Below are positions 15,792 through 27,300 of a DNA stretch of 34,601 bases, piece after piece; position 1 is the stretch's first letter; each line of letters starts with the position of its first letter. The DNA comes from Bacteroidaceae bacterium (GTDB taxonomy: Bacteria; Bacteroidota; Bacteroidia; Bacteroidales; Bacteroidaceae). Below the pieces are notes generated by a model. It searched no databases. It was not told the DNA's origin and worked only from the letters and a program-made list of their open reading frames with translations. Where the stretch lies: positions 1-34,601 of the forward strand of contig JAFWYQ010000052.1 of NCBI GenBank assembly GCA_017517605.1, in the 5' to 3' direction. Both the position numbers and the translations under genes were made by a program.

Positions 15792-18700
15792 TTAGAGGTT
15801 AATATTCACACCCAACGAGAATGAACGTCCGGCAGAGAGATTGCCACGGTCGATACCTTGAGAGAGAACGCTACCAGACATCGTGCAATCGGGGTTGTTA
15901 CCCAAATAGCGTGAGATGGTGAACAGGTTGTTTGCATTTCCCCAAATGGTAAGTCCCTGCAAGTAAGTGCTCACGATAGGAATGTGATAGCTCAATGTTA
16001 CAGAACTGAGGCGCAAGTAGCTGCCATCCTCTATCCAACGGTCGCTGAAGCGGCTGTTGCCCATGGGGTCTTCGTAAGATACACGTGGGATATTGGTCTG
16101 CTGTTCTTCCGTTGTCCAACGGCCAGCCATCGCTGTTGTCTGGTTGAGGAAATGACTTCCACCTTCGAGCAAAGAGCGTTGGTAGTTGTAGATGTCGTTG
16201 CCAATAGAGTAGTTGAAAGCAGCAGAGAGGGTCAGGTTCTTCCAGTTCACAGAAGTGAAGATGTTTCCGTAGAAGTCCGGATTGGGATTACCGATAATGG
16301 TACGGTCGGCATCGTCAATCACCTGATCATCGCTTTGGAAGCTCATGTCACCGGCACCGAAATAAACCTTATCGCCCTTGTCGTTTACAAGATATTTGCC
16401 AGCAGCTTTGGCTTCAGCAGCTGTAGCATACACCCCTTCGGTCTTCCAGCCGTAGAATACACCTACCGGCTGACCTACCTGAGTAAGGATTGTTCCGCCC
16501 AAAACGTCAGTCTTGACAGAACGGTTGTTGTTGGGGAGGGCAGTCACCTCGTTCTTGTAGTGACCAACAGAAGCACCCACTTCCCAACGGAAGTCCTTCA
16601 AGTTGATGGCCTTTACAGAAGCGCTGAGGTTGTAACCCATGTTTTCCAACTTACCACCGTTGCTCCAGTTTTCATCCAAACCGCTGGTCCAAGCCAATTG
16701 ACTCAAAGAAAGGAGGTTGTCGGTCCAGCTCTTGAAGAAGTCGGCACGGAGGCTCAAGCGGTTGTTGAAGAAGTTACCCTGCAAACCGGCAGTAAAGCGG
16801 TTGGTGGTCTCCCACTGCAACTCGGTGTTACCGATGTTACCAATTACCAGACCGGTAGCATTGTCGCCCAACATACGCTGTGCAATGAAGTAACTACGTG
16901 AAGCGGTGTAGTCGATGGCATCGTTACCTGTCATGTCAAAGCCTGCACTCAGACGCAAGTAGTTGATACCCTTGATGTCGGCCATCCACTTCTCGTTGCT
17001 GATTACCCAAGCACCTTCCACACTGGGGAAAAGTCCCCACTTGACACCCATCAGTTCCAAACCGGGGGCATCGTCACCAAAGCGTGAAGAGGCACTGGCA
17101 GAAAGACCGGCATTCACATAGAAACGCTCGGCAAAGTTGTAATCGGCCAACGCATACCATGCCATTTCGCGTGTGATGTCCTCGGCACCACCAGTAGTCT
17201 TGTACTGAAGCGAGTTGCTCATGTTAGGAGTCTTGTCGTTACCGGTGTTGTAACCCTTCTGTTGTGTCAGGCTGTAATTGTTGCTGATGAAACGGAATCC
17301 ACCCTTCACAGACACGTTGTGGGCATTGAAACGCTTGCTCCAAGCCAAACGGGTATCACTCTGAACAGCAGTCTGACGGGCTGCCATACTCTGTGCATAG
17401 TTCTGCAAACGAGAATCTTCGTCCAAACCTTCCACCTTGAAAGTAGGCACACCGTGCACGGGCAGGTAGTACATTTCGTTGGTGTTGACCAATCCCAAAG
17501 AGAACTGTTCGGTAAGAACCAAATTGCGGCCAAGTTCGAAACGAGGAGTTACAGAGAACATAATCAAACGGTTACCGTGTGAATTACGGTTCTCGCTAAC
17601 ACCATAATGAAGGATGGATGTGGGATTGGCCAAACGGCCTTCGCCCTGGAACATGCCCTCCAAATAGTCGTCCGCCTCGGCCAGATACTGGCTGACATTA
17701 CCCGAGTTGTCAAATGCGTAGGGAGAGAGGAAGGGAGACTTGGCCAATGCCAAGAATGTAGGCGAAGTGATGACACCCGAAGTGAGCGTAGAGGGAGCAC
17801 CATCGTCGAAGAGGCTGCGGTCCACGTCGCTGTACGAAGCATCAAAACGGACATCGATACCTTCCATGATGTTGATGTCGGAGTTCAATCTCATGCTGAA
17901 ACGTGAATAGTCATTCTCCTTGAATGTACTGTTTGCCATTGAATAACCCACAGAAAGGTTATAAGAAGCTACATCGTCACCACCCTGTACGTTGATACCG
18001 TAGTTCTGAGAGAAGGCATTCCGGTACACTTCGTCAGTCCAATCGGTATTGTTGTGATACATATTATAATAGTAATATTCAGGGTCGGGGTTCAAGTATT
18101 TCATCGAACCCAAAGATTCGGTCTGATTTGCCAACAATTCAGTGGTGTAGAGACGGTAATCCTCGGCACCCAACATCTCGGGCAAACGGGGAATCAACTC
18201 GTAACGTCCGTTGATGGTCACATCAATCTTGGTGGCCATACTCTTGCTACGCTTAGTGTTGATAAGGATTACACCATTAGCACCTTTGGAACCGTAAAGG
18301 GCAGTACCGTTCTTCAACACCTCAACACTCTCGATGTCGTTGACATTGATGTTGCCCAACATATTGTTGAAATAACCCTCGTGCAACATCTCGCGGCTCT
18401 GCTGCATATCCAAGATTACGCCATCCACTACAACCAAAGGCTGTGCATTGGCATGGAGCGAATTGATACCGTTCATCATCATTACGGCACCGATACCGGG
18501 CAATCCACCACGTGAAATGGTGCGTACATCGCCACCCAAACGCTGCTGGATAAGGGGGTCAATACTCAATTCCGACGTGTTGTCGAAGCCAATGGCTTCG
18601 CGACTCATGGTAGCAGTCGTAGCCTTGGCATAATTGGCATCGAAAGCCTCGTGATAGAGTTTGGCATCCGCACGACCATTGGAAGAGATGGCCTCTTGCT

Positions 18701-18953
18701 GAAGGTTATAACCTTCTACACTCATCGATACCGAACGAGTGTAAGCCGGCACTTGCATTTCGTAGTTTCCCTCTTCGTCGGTCATACCGGTATAACGGGC
18801 ATCACCGTAAGCAGAAACAATCACACCGACCAACGGCTGACCGGTAGCAGCATCCACTACCCTACCTGTCACCGTATTCATATTTTCTTGTGCCGTAGCG
18901 GTAAGCGAACCACTGATTGCAAGCGCGGCACAGATTGTCTTATAGAGTTTCAT
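15792..18953 (-). CDS. SusC-like TonB-dependent outer-membrane transporter (pair 1)
   Basis: A 1053-aa protein with a signal peptide (cleavage near TATAQ, residue 22); a carboxypeptidase-regulatory-like domain at about 26-105 (VTGRVVDAATGQPLVGVIVS...DEEGNYEM); a plug domain at about 115-240 with the SusC signature LKNGTALYGSKGANGVILI (213-231); then a long TonB-dependent beta-barrel to the C-terminus. No standard EEVVVT-type TonB box is obvious before the plug; the stretch reads ANYAKATTATMSREA, and the last residue is leucine (SLGVNINL), not the common aromatic. It would import a ligand across the outer membrane with its SusD partner, powered through TonB. It is clearly diverged from the other SusC-like protein here (1101 aa), so the two pairs are unlikely to be a recent tandem duplication. 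Confidence 0.92.
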   Translation of the reverse strand: MKLYKTICAALAISGSLTATAQENMNTVTGRVVDAATGQPLVGVIVSAYGDARYTGMTDEEGNYEMQVPAYTRSVSMSVEGYNLQQEAISSNGRADAKLYHEAFDANYAKATTATMSREAIGFDNTSELSIDPLIQQRLGGDVRTISRGGLPGIGAVMMMNGINSLHANAQPLVVVDGVILDMQQSREMLHEGYFNNMLGNINVNDIESVEVLKNGTALYGSKGANGVILINTKRSKSMATKIDVTINGRYELIPRLPEMLGAEDYRLYTTELLANQTESLGSMKYLNPDPEYYYYNMYHNNTDWTDEVYRNAFSQNYGINVQGGDDVASYNLSVGYSMANSTFKENDYSRFSMRLNSDINIMEGIDVRFDASYSDVDRSLFDDGAPSTLTSGVITSPTFLALAKSPFLSPYAFDNSGNVSQYLAEADDYLEGMFQGEGRLANPTSILHYGVSENRNSHGNRLIMFSVTPRFELGRNLVLTEQFSLGLVNTNEMYYLPVHGVPTFKVEGLDEDSRLQNYAQSMAARQTAVQSDTRLAWSKRFNAHNVSVKGGFRFISNNYSLTQQKGYNTGNDKTPNMSNSLQYKTTGGAEDITREMAWYALADYNFAERFYVNAGLSASASSRFGDDAPGLELMGVKWGLFPSVEGAWVISNEKWMADIKGINYLRLSAGFDMTGNDAIDYTASRSYFIAQRMLGDNATGLVIGNIGNTELQWETTNRFTAGLQGNFFNNRLSLRADFFKSWTDNLLSLSQLAWTSGLDENWSNGGKLENMGYNLSASVKAINLKDFRWEVGASVGHYKNEVTALPNNNRSVKTDVLGGTILTQVGQPVGVFYGWKTEGVYATAAEAKAAGKYLVNDKGDKVYFGAGDMSFQSDDQVIDDADRTIIGNPNPDFYGNIFTSVNWKNLTLSAAFNYSIGNDIYNYQRSLLEGGSHFLNQTTAMAGRWTTEEQQTNIPRVSYEDPMGNSRFSDRWIEDGSYLRLSSVTLSYHIPIVSTYLQGLTIWGNANNLFTISRYLGNNPDCTMSGSVLSQGIDRGNLSAGRSFSLGVNINL

Positions 18954-18993
18954 AATTACATTTACAATTTACAATGTACAACTTACTATTAAT

Positions 18994-20643
18994 TTACTCT
19001 TCACTAACAACGTCTGTTCTCGGACGCAAATAGATGCAGTCGAGATACATCTCACGTGAATATTTCGTACTTTGCGTTGCTGTGATGGTACATTTCAACT
19101 TCACAGTAGTCTTAACGTCCTGCAGAGCATAAGTACAAGCGGGGAAATGGAAATTCTCGGCCAGTACTACAGTATCAATGCGGGCAGGATCAGTGATAAA
19201 GTCCGTATTATTGCAATTGAAACTCTGAGGAGTTCCATTCTCGTCCACATAATTGATAGTAGCCTTGAACTTACAAGGTTTGAAGGTCTCGTCGGGGAAA
19301 ACAACCGTACGCGGCAGAACAATGGCGCAAATATCGTAGTTTGCACTCAATGCACTGGATATCTTAAAAGTCATTTCCCACTGTGATGTAGCTTTCTCGG
19401 GAAGAATCTGCAGATAACCAGCCTCAGAGATACTGTCAACAGCCAAACGACGTGAATTGTAGTAACAAGACTTGTACTCCGTGATATACGTTTCATACTC
19501 ACTCTCCATCCATATCTCGTGGAAGAAGGTCTTCAAGGGGTCGTAATTCCACTCGTCCATCTCGTAGATGATACCGTTGCTACACTCGATTTCGCGGGCA
19601 TTGGCAAGGACTCCATCCGCAGCAAAGGGCTTGTGGAATACATGATACACCGGCTTCAGATAGCTGCTCGGGCGATAATAAGGAACGGACACCATAGAAT
19701 CAAGCGATGACAAAGTTCCTTCGGCCTTGGCAGTTTCATACCAAGGATTGAGAGTCACGTTGAAAACTGCATCCTGCATCAGAGCAAGCATGGTAAAGCG
19801 TTGCTGCAGAGAGTCGCGCTTGTTCACCTTGTTGTCATACATGAAGTATTTTGAAGTCTCTTCCCACAAACTGTTCCATTTGTCCTTGGTTGGAGCTGCT
19901 ACCAAGTAGAGAGAGTCCTCTCTGTTGATGTAACCGAGAGCATCCAACATCTTGTTACGCTCGATAATGACAGAATCGACATAAACGGGTACACCTTCGA
20001 CAACACCGCTTGAGATAGACTGGTCGGCATCAAAGTAGTCCTCTTCGTATGAACGCAACAGGGCACCGATGGGAGCCAACTCATCCTTATCGCACAACAT
20101 TTCATAAAGATTGCGCTCGTAAGGAATGGGCGATTCAGACACATGCAACATACCATTCTTGGCACGTTGGTTGGGAGTAACCATCGTTACTCCCTCAATT
20201 TTTCCATTTTCGTAGTCGGCATACTTGGCATTCAGCAGCAACACACGCTTATCCTCAGCTGTCACTGAACTGAGCGAACGCGAAAGGTGATTGAAAACGA
20301 AAGATTTCTCAACCACAGAGTCTCCCTGAGCTGTCTGCACCATTGCCAACAACGACTCTTTGTCGAACGAACCGTTCAAAGGAGCTACTACGGTAAAGCT
20401 CTGTCCGCCGTCCAACAACTCGGCATAACTTACTGATGTCTTCTTGTGCTGACGGAACACCTTGGTCTCCTGCAACACTTCAGCGAAATCAGTCAATTGC
20501 GGATTCTCATCAATCATCTGCCACAGGCTCTTGTTGCTACCCGCACCACCATTGTCAGCATTGCTGAAGTGGTCGTCCCAATCAGAGCAAGCCACCAAGC
20601 AGCTTGCAAACAGGGGAATGGCATACAATATATGTTTTTTCAT
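18994..20643 (-). CDS. Fasciclin (FAS1) domain surface lipoprotein, 549 aa
   Basis: A lipoprotein with signal peptide and lipidated C19 followed by SDWDDHF, an acidic surface-export pattern. A FAS1-like domain spans about 38-174 (SLWQMIDENPQLTDFAEVLQ, FTVVAPLNGSF, NGMLHVSESPI). A second, more diverged one is at about 177-366 (LYLVAAPTKDKWNSLW, ECSNGIIYEMDEW). A C-terminal beta-rich region at about 370-549 may be a ligand-binding sandwich; it shows no motif I can name. It sits between another FAS1 lipoprotein gene (41-base gap) and the SusC-like gene of pair 1 (40-base gap), the position of surface glycan-binding proteins in Sus-like loci. A surface binding role is inferred; FAS1 domains in general mediate adhesion. 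Confidence 0.8.
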   Translation of the reverse strand: MKKHILYAIPLFASCLVACSDWDDHFSNADNGGAGSNKSLWQMIDENPQLTDFAEVLQETKVFRQHKKTSVSYAELLDGGQSFTVVAPLNGSFDKESLLAMVQTAQGDSVVEKSFVFNHLSRSLSSVTAEDKRVLLLNAKYADYENGKIEGVTMVTPNQRAKNGMLHVSESPIPYERNLYEMLCDKDELAPIGALLRSYEEDYFDADQSISSGVVEGVPVYVDSVIIERNKMLDALGYINREDSLYLVAAPTKDKWNSLWEETSKYFMYDNKVNKRDSLQQRFTMLALMQDAVFNVTLNPWYETAKAEGTLSSLDSMVSVPYYRPSSYLKPVYHVFHKPFAADGVLANAREIECSNGIIYEMDEWNYDPLKTFFHEIWMESEYETYITEYKSCYYNSRRLAVDSISEAGYLQILPEKATSQWEMTFKISSALSANYDICAIVLPRTVVFPDETFKPCKFKATINYVDENGTPQSFNCNNTDFITDPARIDTVVLAENFHFPACTYALQDVKTTVKLKCTITATQSTKYSREMYLDCIYLRPRTDVVSEE

Positions 20644-20684
20644 AATTACTAATTCTTAATTATTAATTATTCATTCTTAATTTA

Positions 20685-22613
20685 TTAATGCGTATCCTCA
20701 CCTTCGGGACTGGCATACACACTCTTGGGACAAAGTTCGATGAAGTCGAATGACAAATAACATTCGGGATCATCCAATACCTGACGCAGACGCAACTTGT
20801 AAGTTTCCTTTTCGTCCAAATAGGTAGTAACCAAGATACGACGCAGGTTGTTAGAGTTGGTGCGGAACGTATTTTCAGAATCATACTGACGGTATGAGTC
20901 GATACCCTTCATGTAGCCACGGTTGTGCATAGCCTTGTCGTTGGCAATGTTCTCTTCCTCATCGTCGGTATCTTCAATCCAACCGATTCTGGGATCACCA
21001 CCAAACACACGCAAGTCAACAGGAATACCACAAGGTTCGTTGTTCAAATATACCTGCACCACTCCACGTTCTACGTTTGCAGTATAACCGAAACGAATTT
21101 CGTATGTGCCAGACGGTACAGGAGGCAATTTGAATTCTGCGTCGAAGATACCACTGACAGTCACACCATTGGAGTAGTAGTGCTGCCACCAAGGCTGGTC
21201 GCTATGTACTCCCACAAAGGTCTCATCACTGATTTCCCATCCAGAGATGAAGCCTTTCTTCATACCCTTAAGCTCGTTTGCGTCATAACGTCCACGGCCA
21301 CCACTGTTCACAAAGTCGGGACTCAAAGTGGTTGCATCCTTACGGATACGGCAGTTCAATACCACCTCGCGAACATTCGTATCATACACGAGAATATCAT
21401 CCAAATAGTGATATACACCGTTCAAGGCATTCTGGTCTATGCTACCGGATTCAGAAGGAGAAAGCACTCTCACACCACGACAATTGTCATCAATGCGTTT
21501 CTGGAATCCCTTGCGGTTGATGAACAATCCCACACCGGCAGGCTGGGCCACACGCATGATTGTACCCGGACACATGGTCTCGAAGAACTCTTCAGGGTCA
21601 CACACGCTGGTAAGGAAGCAGTGCTCCAACACTTGACTGGGAGCCAAAATGTTGTTGTACTGAAGAATCATAGGCAGGAAATGGTAGCTGACAAAACGGT
21701 TCAACGGATTCTTGCGATGCGTAAAGTCATTGTCGTAGAATCCTGCATCCTCAGGATAAGTCTGGTCATACACCGTCTTGGCATAAGCAATAAGATCATC
21801 AATGGTATAGATTTCTTTTGCATTGAACACTGCATCAGGCTCAACAAACGCCGTGTATTTGAAGTATCTCTTTTCCGGCCAGAAACAGGGATTGGTACCT
21901 TCGGCACGACACTTCTTGGGATAACCATCGAAAACGGAATCCTCACCACAAGAATAGGTCAAATCCAGATAATAACGCAACGAGTCATCCATATTGGTCA
22001 ACTCCATAGCTTGAGCAAACAACGTCAATGTGGTGTCGGCAGCAATTCTGTCGGGCAAGAAGTCGCTGGTACGGGTAATCACACTGTTTACCGTGTGTAC
22101 CACACCATTGGTCACAGAGTCGTCGTACTCAATCATACGCGCGTTCTTATTTATATAATAGATCAACTCGTTGTTGTTATACACATCCGAGTCGCTGGAG
22201 AGGACGATGTAAGAATCCTCCATAGTCATCTCAGGCATGGCACCTTCCACCACATCAACAGTAAAATATGCACCCTTTCGGATAATGTGTGTACGGGCCA
22301 AGGTATCGCAATTCTCGTCGGTCAAGGCTTCGATACCCGGAAGTCCCAATTCATTCACATATTTATCAATCGCATCATTAGTGGGAGCAAACAAGGTAAA
22401 CTCGCCGTATGTAGAGAGCAACGCATAATAGGGGGTACGTTGCAGGATATTGATAAACTGACTGAAGCGTTCGGGATTCTCCTCCAAGAAGCCTGCCGCC
22501 GTCACTTTGGTGGAAGCGTAGTAGTTGACTACCACGTCGTCGTTGTCCACACAGGAGCCCATTGCAAAACTTGCCAACAGGACACCCAACATATATTTTA
22601 ATGTCTTTTTCAT
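20685..22613 (-). CDS. Fasciclin (FAS1) domain surface lipoprotein, 642 aa
   Basis: A lipoprotein with lipidated C21 (FAMGSC) followed by VDNDD. The first FAS1 domain is clear at about 36-187 (FSQFINILQRTPYYALLSTYGEFTLFAPTNDAIDKY...TNGVVHTVNSVI). A second, long and diverged one is at about 190-420 (DLIAYAKTVYDQ...LNGVYHYLDDILVYD). A C-terminal jelly-roll-like region follows at about 425-640 (FDAEFKLPPVPSGTYEIRFGY, VVQVYLNNEPCGIPVDL, YLSFDFIELCP), a pattern common in carbohydrate-binding or surface beta-sandwich modules. It lies immediately after the SusD-like gene of pair 2 (35-base gap). It is likely exposed on the surface and helps capture the ligand; the ligand is unknown. Confidence 0.82.
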   Translation of the reverse strand: MKKTLKYMLGVLLASFAMGSCVDNDDVVVNYYASTKVTAAGFLEENPERFSQFINILQRTPYYALLSTYGEFTLFAPTNDAIDKYVNELGLPGIEALTDENCDTLARTHIIRKGAYFTVDVVEGAMPEMTMEDSYIVLSSDSDVYNNNELIYYINKNARMIEYDDSVTNGVVHTVNSVITRTSDFLPDRIAADTTLTLFAQAMELTNMDDSLRYYLDLTYSCGEDSVFDGYPKKCRAEGTNPCFWPEKRYFKYTAFVEPDAVFNAKEIYTIDDLIAYAKTVYDQTYPEDAGFYDNDFTHRKNPLNRFVSYHFLPMILQYNNILAPSQVLEHCFLTSVCDPEEFFETMCPGTIMRVAQPAGVGLFINRKGFQKRIDDNCRGVRVLSPSESGSIDQNALNGVYHYLDDILVYDTNVREVVLNCRIRKDATTLSPDFVNSGGRGRYDANELKGMKKGFISGWEISDETFVGVHSDQPWWQHYYSNGVTVSGIFDAEFKLPPVPSGTYEIRFGYTANVERGVVQVYLNNEPCGIPVDLRVFGGDPRIGWIEDTDDEEENIANDKAMHNRGYMKGIDSYRQYDSENTFRTNSNNLRRILVTTYLDEKETYKLRLRQVLDDPECYLSFDFIELCPKSVYASPEGEDTH

Positions 22614-22648
22614 AATTGTATCTATTGAATTATCGATTCAACCTATCA

Positions 22649-24358
22649 TTACTTGTTCGTTGTCAATTCATTATCCTCCGTATCTGAATAGGCAGGATTC
22701 TGCTTGAGCAAAGGATTTACCTTCAACTCGCTTTTTGCATACGGGAAATAGATACGGTCAGGGTTGGCCAACTTAATCTTGATGGCATTCACATTCTCGA
22801 TATACTTGCGGGTAGCAAGTGTAGAGAGGCGTGTGTTGTTACCATCACGACGGGCAATACGCACCAAGTCGAACCAACGCTTACCTTCAAACATGAATTC
22901 GCGATGACGCTCTTCCAACAACAAATTCTCGATTTCCAATTTTGAAGCTATATAATCGGCCATCTTCAAAGTATCGGTACGTGAAGAAATGGGCGATGCG
23001 TCAATGGCACGCTTGTTCACAGTATTAATCAAGTGGAATGCACGCTGAAAATCAACAGCCACACCCGTTGTATCCACCATACCACGCTGAATCAACGCTT
23101 CGGCCTTCATCAGGATGGCATCGCTCAAACGATAGAATATCCAGTTGGCAGTGTTTGAAGAGCGACTACTTCCTGAGAAATTCAAACTGCTTTCAGATGT
23201 TACACTCTGCGTAGTGAAACTAACACTTGAGTAGTAGAACTTACGGGGATAATAACCCTGATTTACCATCGAAACGTTAGAATAAGCACGTCCGTCAATC
23301 TTCTTGAACAGGGAATTCTGTCCTGTAGTCACTTCCTGACGAAGGAAATCAGGTGCACCCAACTGACGGATTTCATTATCTTTGTTTCCATAATAGTTAC
23401 TTACCCACGCATTTGACTGATTCTGTGTTTCTGTAAAATATAGTTCAAAAATTCCCTCAAAAGAGTTTCCGTCTCCAAAGATTTCGTTGTAAGAATTACC
23501 ATAATAATTACTGCCTGAAGGCTTGTCCAAAATCATTGGAATATCTCCAAAGAGGTCAATATTGGGAACCTGTCCATCACGTTCCAACATCTCTTCATAT
23601 TGCTGGCGTTTGAAGTCCAACACCATATCGCAATACTTGATGCAGTTGTCCCAATCGCCTCTCCACAAGTAGAGGTCGGCCAACAAAGCCCAGATGGATA
23701 CACGGGTAATGCGGCTGCTGTTCTGGTAAGCACTGGAACTTTCGTCCTGATAATAACGGCGTACGGCATCGTTCTTCACCTTCTCGAGGTCAGTAATCAG
23801 AGAATCGAGGACATCGTTGAAGGGAGTAGCCGGCAACACATACTCCTGTGCATCATCGATACTCGGCTGAGTGGTATAAGGCACATCGCGGAATGTACGA
23901 ATCAAATAGAAGTAGCACAAAGCACGAATGGCTGAAACCTCAGCAATGTTAGCACGCATCTCAGACTCAGTATAGTTGGGGTCGATAGCCTGCACATGAG
24001 GGGCATAATAACAAACCGTGTTACAACGGTTAATGGTCTGATAGAACACTTCCCAACTACACCATGAATTGGTAGGCAGGATATTCTCCTTCAGAATCTG
24101 AGTAATTTCATCAGAAGGGTTTGAACCGGCTTTCAGGTTGTCGCTTCGCAACTCGCCCCAAACTCCCATACGCTCCACACTCTTTGATGAACCGAGCGAC
24201 TCGTAGCAACTGTTCACGACACTGGTGACGTCGTTCTTGTCTGTCCAGAAGTTTTCAAGCACCACCTCGTTCATCGGCAGAGTGTCGAAGAAATCTTCAC
24301 ATCCTGTCAATGCTGTGGCGATGAAAAGGGAGCAAACTATATATTTAATCTTTTTCAT
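22649..24358 (-). CDS. SusD/RagB-like outer-membrane lipoprotein (pair 2)
   Basis: A 569-aa lipoprotein: lipobox ATALTGC (C20) followed by EDFFDTLP, a typical SusD mature N-terminus. SusD-fold segments are visible: VVNSCYESLGSSK, NRCNTVCYYAPHVQAI, IRALCYFYLIRTFRDVPYTT, LLADLYLWRGDWDNCIKYCD, YRLSDAILMKAEALIQRG, EERHREFMFEGKRWFDLVRIARR, and a C-terminal stretch ending LKQNPAYSDTEDNE. It partners the SusC-like protein encoded 32 bases upstream. It differs strongly in sequence from the SusD-like protein of pair 1. Confidence 0.94.
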   Translation of the reverse strand: MKKIKYIVCSLFIATALTGCEDFFDTLPMNEVVLENFWTDKNDVTSVVNSCYESLGSSKSVERMGVWGELRSDNLKAGSNPSDEITQILKENILPTNSWCSWEVFYQTINRCNTVCYYAPHVQAIDPNYTESEMRANIAEVSAIRALCYFYLIRTFRDVPYTTQPSIDDAQEYVLPATPFNDVLDSLITDLEKVKNDAVRRYYQDESSSAYQNSSRITRVSIWALLADLYLWRGDWDNCIKYCDMVLDFKRQQYEEMLERDGQVPNIDLFGDIPMILDKPSGSNYYGNSYNEIFGDGNSFEGIFELYFTETQNQSNAWVSNYYGNKDNEIRQLGAPDFLRQEVTTGQNSLFKKIDGRAYSNVSMVNQGYYPRKFYYSSVSFTTQSVTSESSLNFSGSSRSSNTANWIFYRLSDAILMKAEALIQRGMVDTTGVAVDFQRAFHLINTVNKRAIDASPISSRTDTLKMADYIASKLEIENLLLEERHREFMFEGKRWFDLVRIARRDGNNTRLSTLATRKYIENVNAIKIKLANPDRIYFPYAKSELKVNPLLKQNPAYSDTEDNELTTNK

Positions 24359-24390
24359 AAGTTTTTATGTTTATGAGTTTAAGTTTACTA

Positions 24391-27300
24391 TCAGAATTGT
24401 ACAGTCACACCGGCAGTGAATGACTTGGCACGCGGTGTCTGTGCATTATCACTGGATACTCCGTAACCTCCGTAACCCACTTCGGGGTCAGCACCTGAAT
24501 ACTTGGTGATACAGAAAAGGTTGTTGGCTGACACATACAAGCTAAGACGGTTAAGACCAAATTGCTTGAGCACCTTCGGGTCGACCGAATAGTTCAACTG
24601 AGTATAGTTCAAACGAATGAACGAACCATCCTCCACAAAACGGTCGCTACCCAAGTAGTTGTAACCGGCTTTATAAAGAGCACGAGGAATGCTGGTAATG
24701 TCACCCTCAACACGCCAGCGCCAGTTAACGGCACGGCTCTGGTTATTGTTGGAGTACATGTTTTCGGCATTCATACGGGCCATGTTGACAATCTTGTTTC
24801 CATAACGGAAGTTGAACTGGTTGTTCCAAGAAAGACGACCGAAGCGGAGCTTGAAACCGAAACCTCCAGTAAACTTGGGCAAAGAAGAACCCAAATAGAC
24901 AATATCCAACTCGTCAATTGAACCATCAGCATTCACGTCATCATAAATGGCATCACCACCACGGAACTCGTAATTGGTGGTTCCGGCACGGAACATCATG
25001 GGTTTGGTTCTGTCATTTTCGTCGAGAATCACCACACCATCCTTGTCGCGTACAACAGGTGCATTAGGACCACTTACACCGGGAACTTCCTCGGCTGAAT
25101 ATTCAGAATATTGGTAAACACCCTTGTAGCGGAAACCATAGATGCTACCCAACGCATGATTCAACTCTACACGTGAGAGATAAGAACCGTTGTTACCATC
25201 CCATTCCTTGTTCAGACTTATCAAACAAGTTTCGTCCATTTTGGTCAACTCGTTTCGGTTGTTGGCGAAAGTCACGTTGAAGTCAGCAGCAAACTTACCT
25301 ATTTTAACAATAGAGTTACCGTTCAAGTTAAACTCCCAACCAATGTTCTCCATGTTACCCACGTTGCGTGTAGCAAAAGAGGAATAACCGGAAGAGGTGG
25401 GAATACCATAGTTACCCATCAACAAGTCGCTGGTGTACTGCCAATAAAGTTCCACATTACCTGTGAAACGGTCATCCCAGAATCCGAAGTCGGTACCCAA
25501 GTTCCAAGTTTCCTTTTCCTGCCACTTCAAGTTACTCAAACGGATGTTGTTGGGATGGATAGAGGTCTGTCCCAAATATCCGCTACCGTTAGCATATCTA
25601 CTATAGAAAAGATATTCCTGACCCGGCTGTGAACCTACAATACCCCAACCCGGACGGATTGAAAGCATGGACACCCAAGGCAACACATCCTGGAACCACG
25701 GCTCGCGGCTTATATTCCAGCGAACTGATAATGCGGGGAAGTTACCCCAACGCTTGTCGGGTCCGAACTTGGTAGTACCGTCGCGACGTACAGAGAAGTC
25801 GGCCATATAACGTCCCTTATAAGCATAGTGGGCTGAGTAGGTGAAATAGATACTACGTGATTGTCCACTACCGGTACCCATACCAGAGATGATACCATTG
25901 GCACCCGTATTTTGGATAGTACCTGAAGGTGTACCCCACGTGGTAGTGTTCTGTGAAGTAGAGCTACCTGTTGACATCTGTCCGCGCAACATCATGCTCA
26001 ATGAATGGTCACGATTCTTGAACACGGGCGTAAATGTCAATGTGTGAGTAGTGGTAAGACCAAAGTTCTTGTTCGAACTTGCCGTAGTACGGTTAGCCGC
26101 CTTACCATTGGTATCGTTCCATCCGGCAGTAATAAGCGACAAAGGCATGTATTGGTCGCTATACGAGTTGAAGATATTGAACATCACCTTACCTTCGTAG
26201 TTCAAGCGTGTTCTCTCCTCACCTACACCCAAAAGGTCGTAACGCAACACGAACTCAGGCTTGATATCGTAACTTGTGTTTTTACTTTTTGCAAGATATG
26301 CCAAAGCTACCGGGTTGTTCTGAGTCATCTGGTTGTCGCGGAACTCCTGTGATACAGAAGGTAATATGTGATAGAATACACCCAAATCGTTACCCTGCTT
26401 ATCCTGCTCATAGATAGAGAGGTTAGGCATACGGTTGTAGGCTATACCCAAAAGTCCACCGGTATGCGAAGAGTTCTGATTGTCGGTATAAGTCAATGAG
26501 ATGTTGGTCTCAATCTTGATACGGTCACTTACAAAGTAGTCCAAGTTGACACGTGAAGTGAAACGGTCGAGCTGCTGTGTGATAATAGAACCTGTTTCGC
26601 GGTCGTAACCGGCACCAATACGGAAGTGGGCCTTCTCACCACCACCGGTCAATGAAACATAATGATTCTGACGGAAACCAATCTGTTTTACAGCATCCAA
26701 CCAATCAGTGTTGTTGTTGTACATCTCATACTCAGAGAAACTGGGGTCGTAATTCAACTCTACAATGTTGCTGGCTGCATCACTAAGTGTAGGGTTAAAA
26801 TACTCTTCCTTCAACAACATGGTATATTCGTCACCATTCAACATCTTATATCCTTGGGGCTGATAAGTAGCACTCAAACGATAGCTGTATTCAACACGGG
26901 TCTTACCACGTGTACCACGCTTGGTCTTGATTTCGATTACACCATTTGCACCCTGAGAACCCCAGATGGCTGTAGCGGCAGCATCCTTCAACACCGAAAT
27001 GCTCTGGATATCTTCGGGATTGACGTTCAACAACTGTGCAAAGTTTTCTTCGTTGGCTGAGTTGAAGTCGAAGTTCTCGGTATTGGTTGACAACACGTTA
27101 CCATCGACCACAATCAAAGGTTCGCTGGAACCATTGATGGTAGATACACCACGCAAACGCATAGATGAACCTGCACCCAAGTTACCTGAGTTGGCCACAA
27201 TATCCAAACCGGCAATACGTCCCTGAAGAGCTTCGTCGACGGTAGTGATACCCAAACCTTCGAACTCTGTCATATCAATGCTCTGACGGGCTGTGGAGAT

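Noticed and set aside
20925-22601. Long plus-strand open frame (558 codons) opposite the 642-aa FAS1 gene
   Set aside because: It has no signal, domain or promoter and mirrors the codon structure of a well-supported lipoprotein gene on the other strand. The same applies to long plus-strand frames at 10575-11702, 15984-16901 and 6523-7635.
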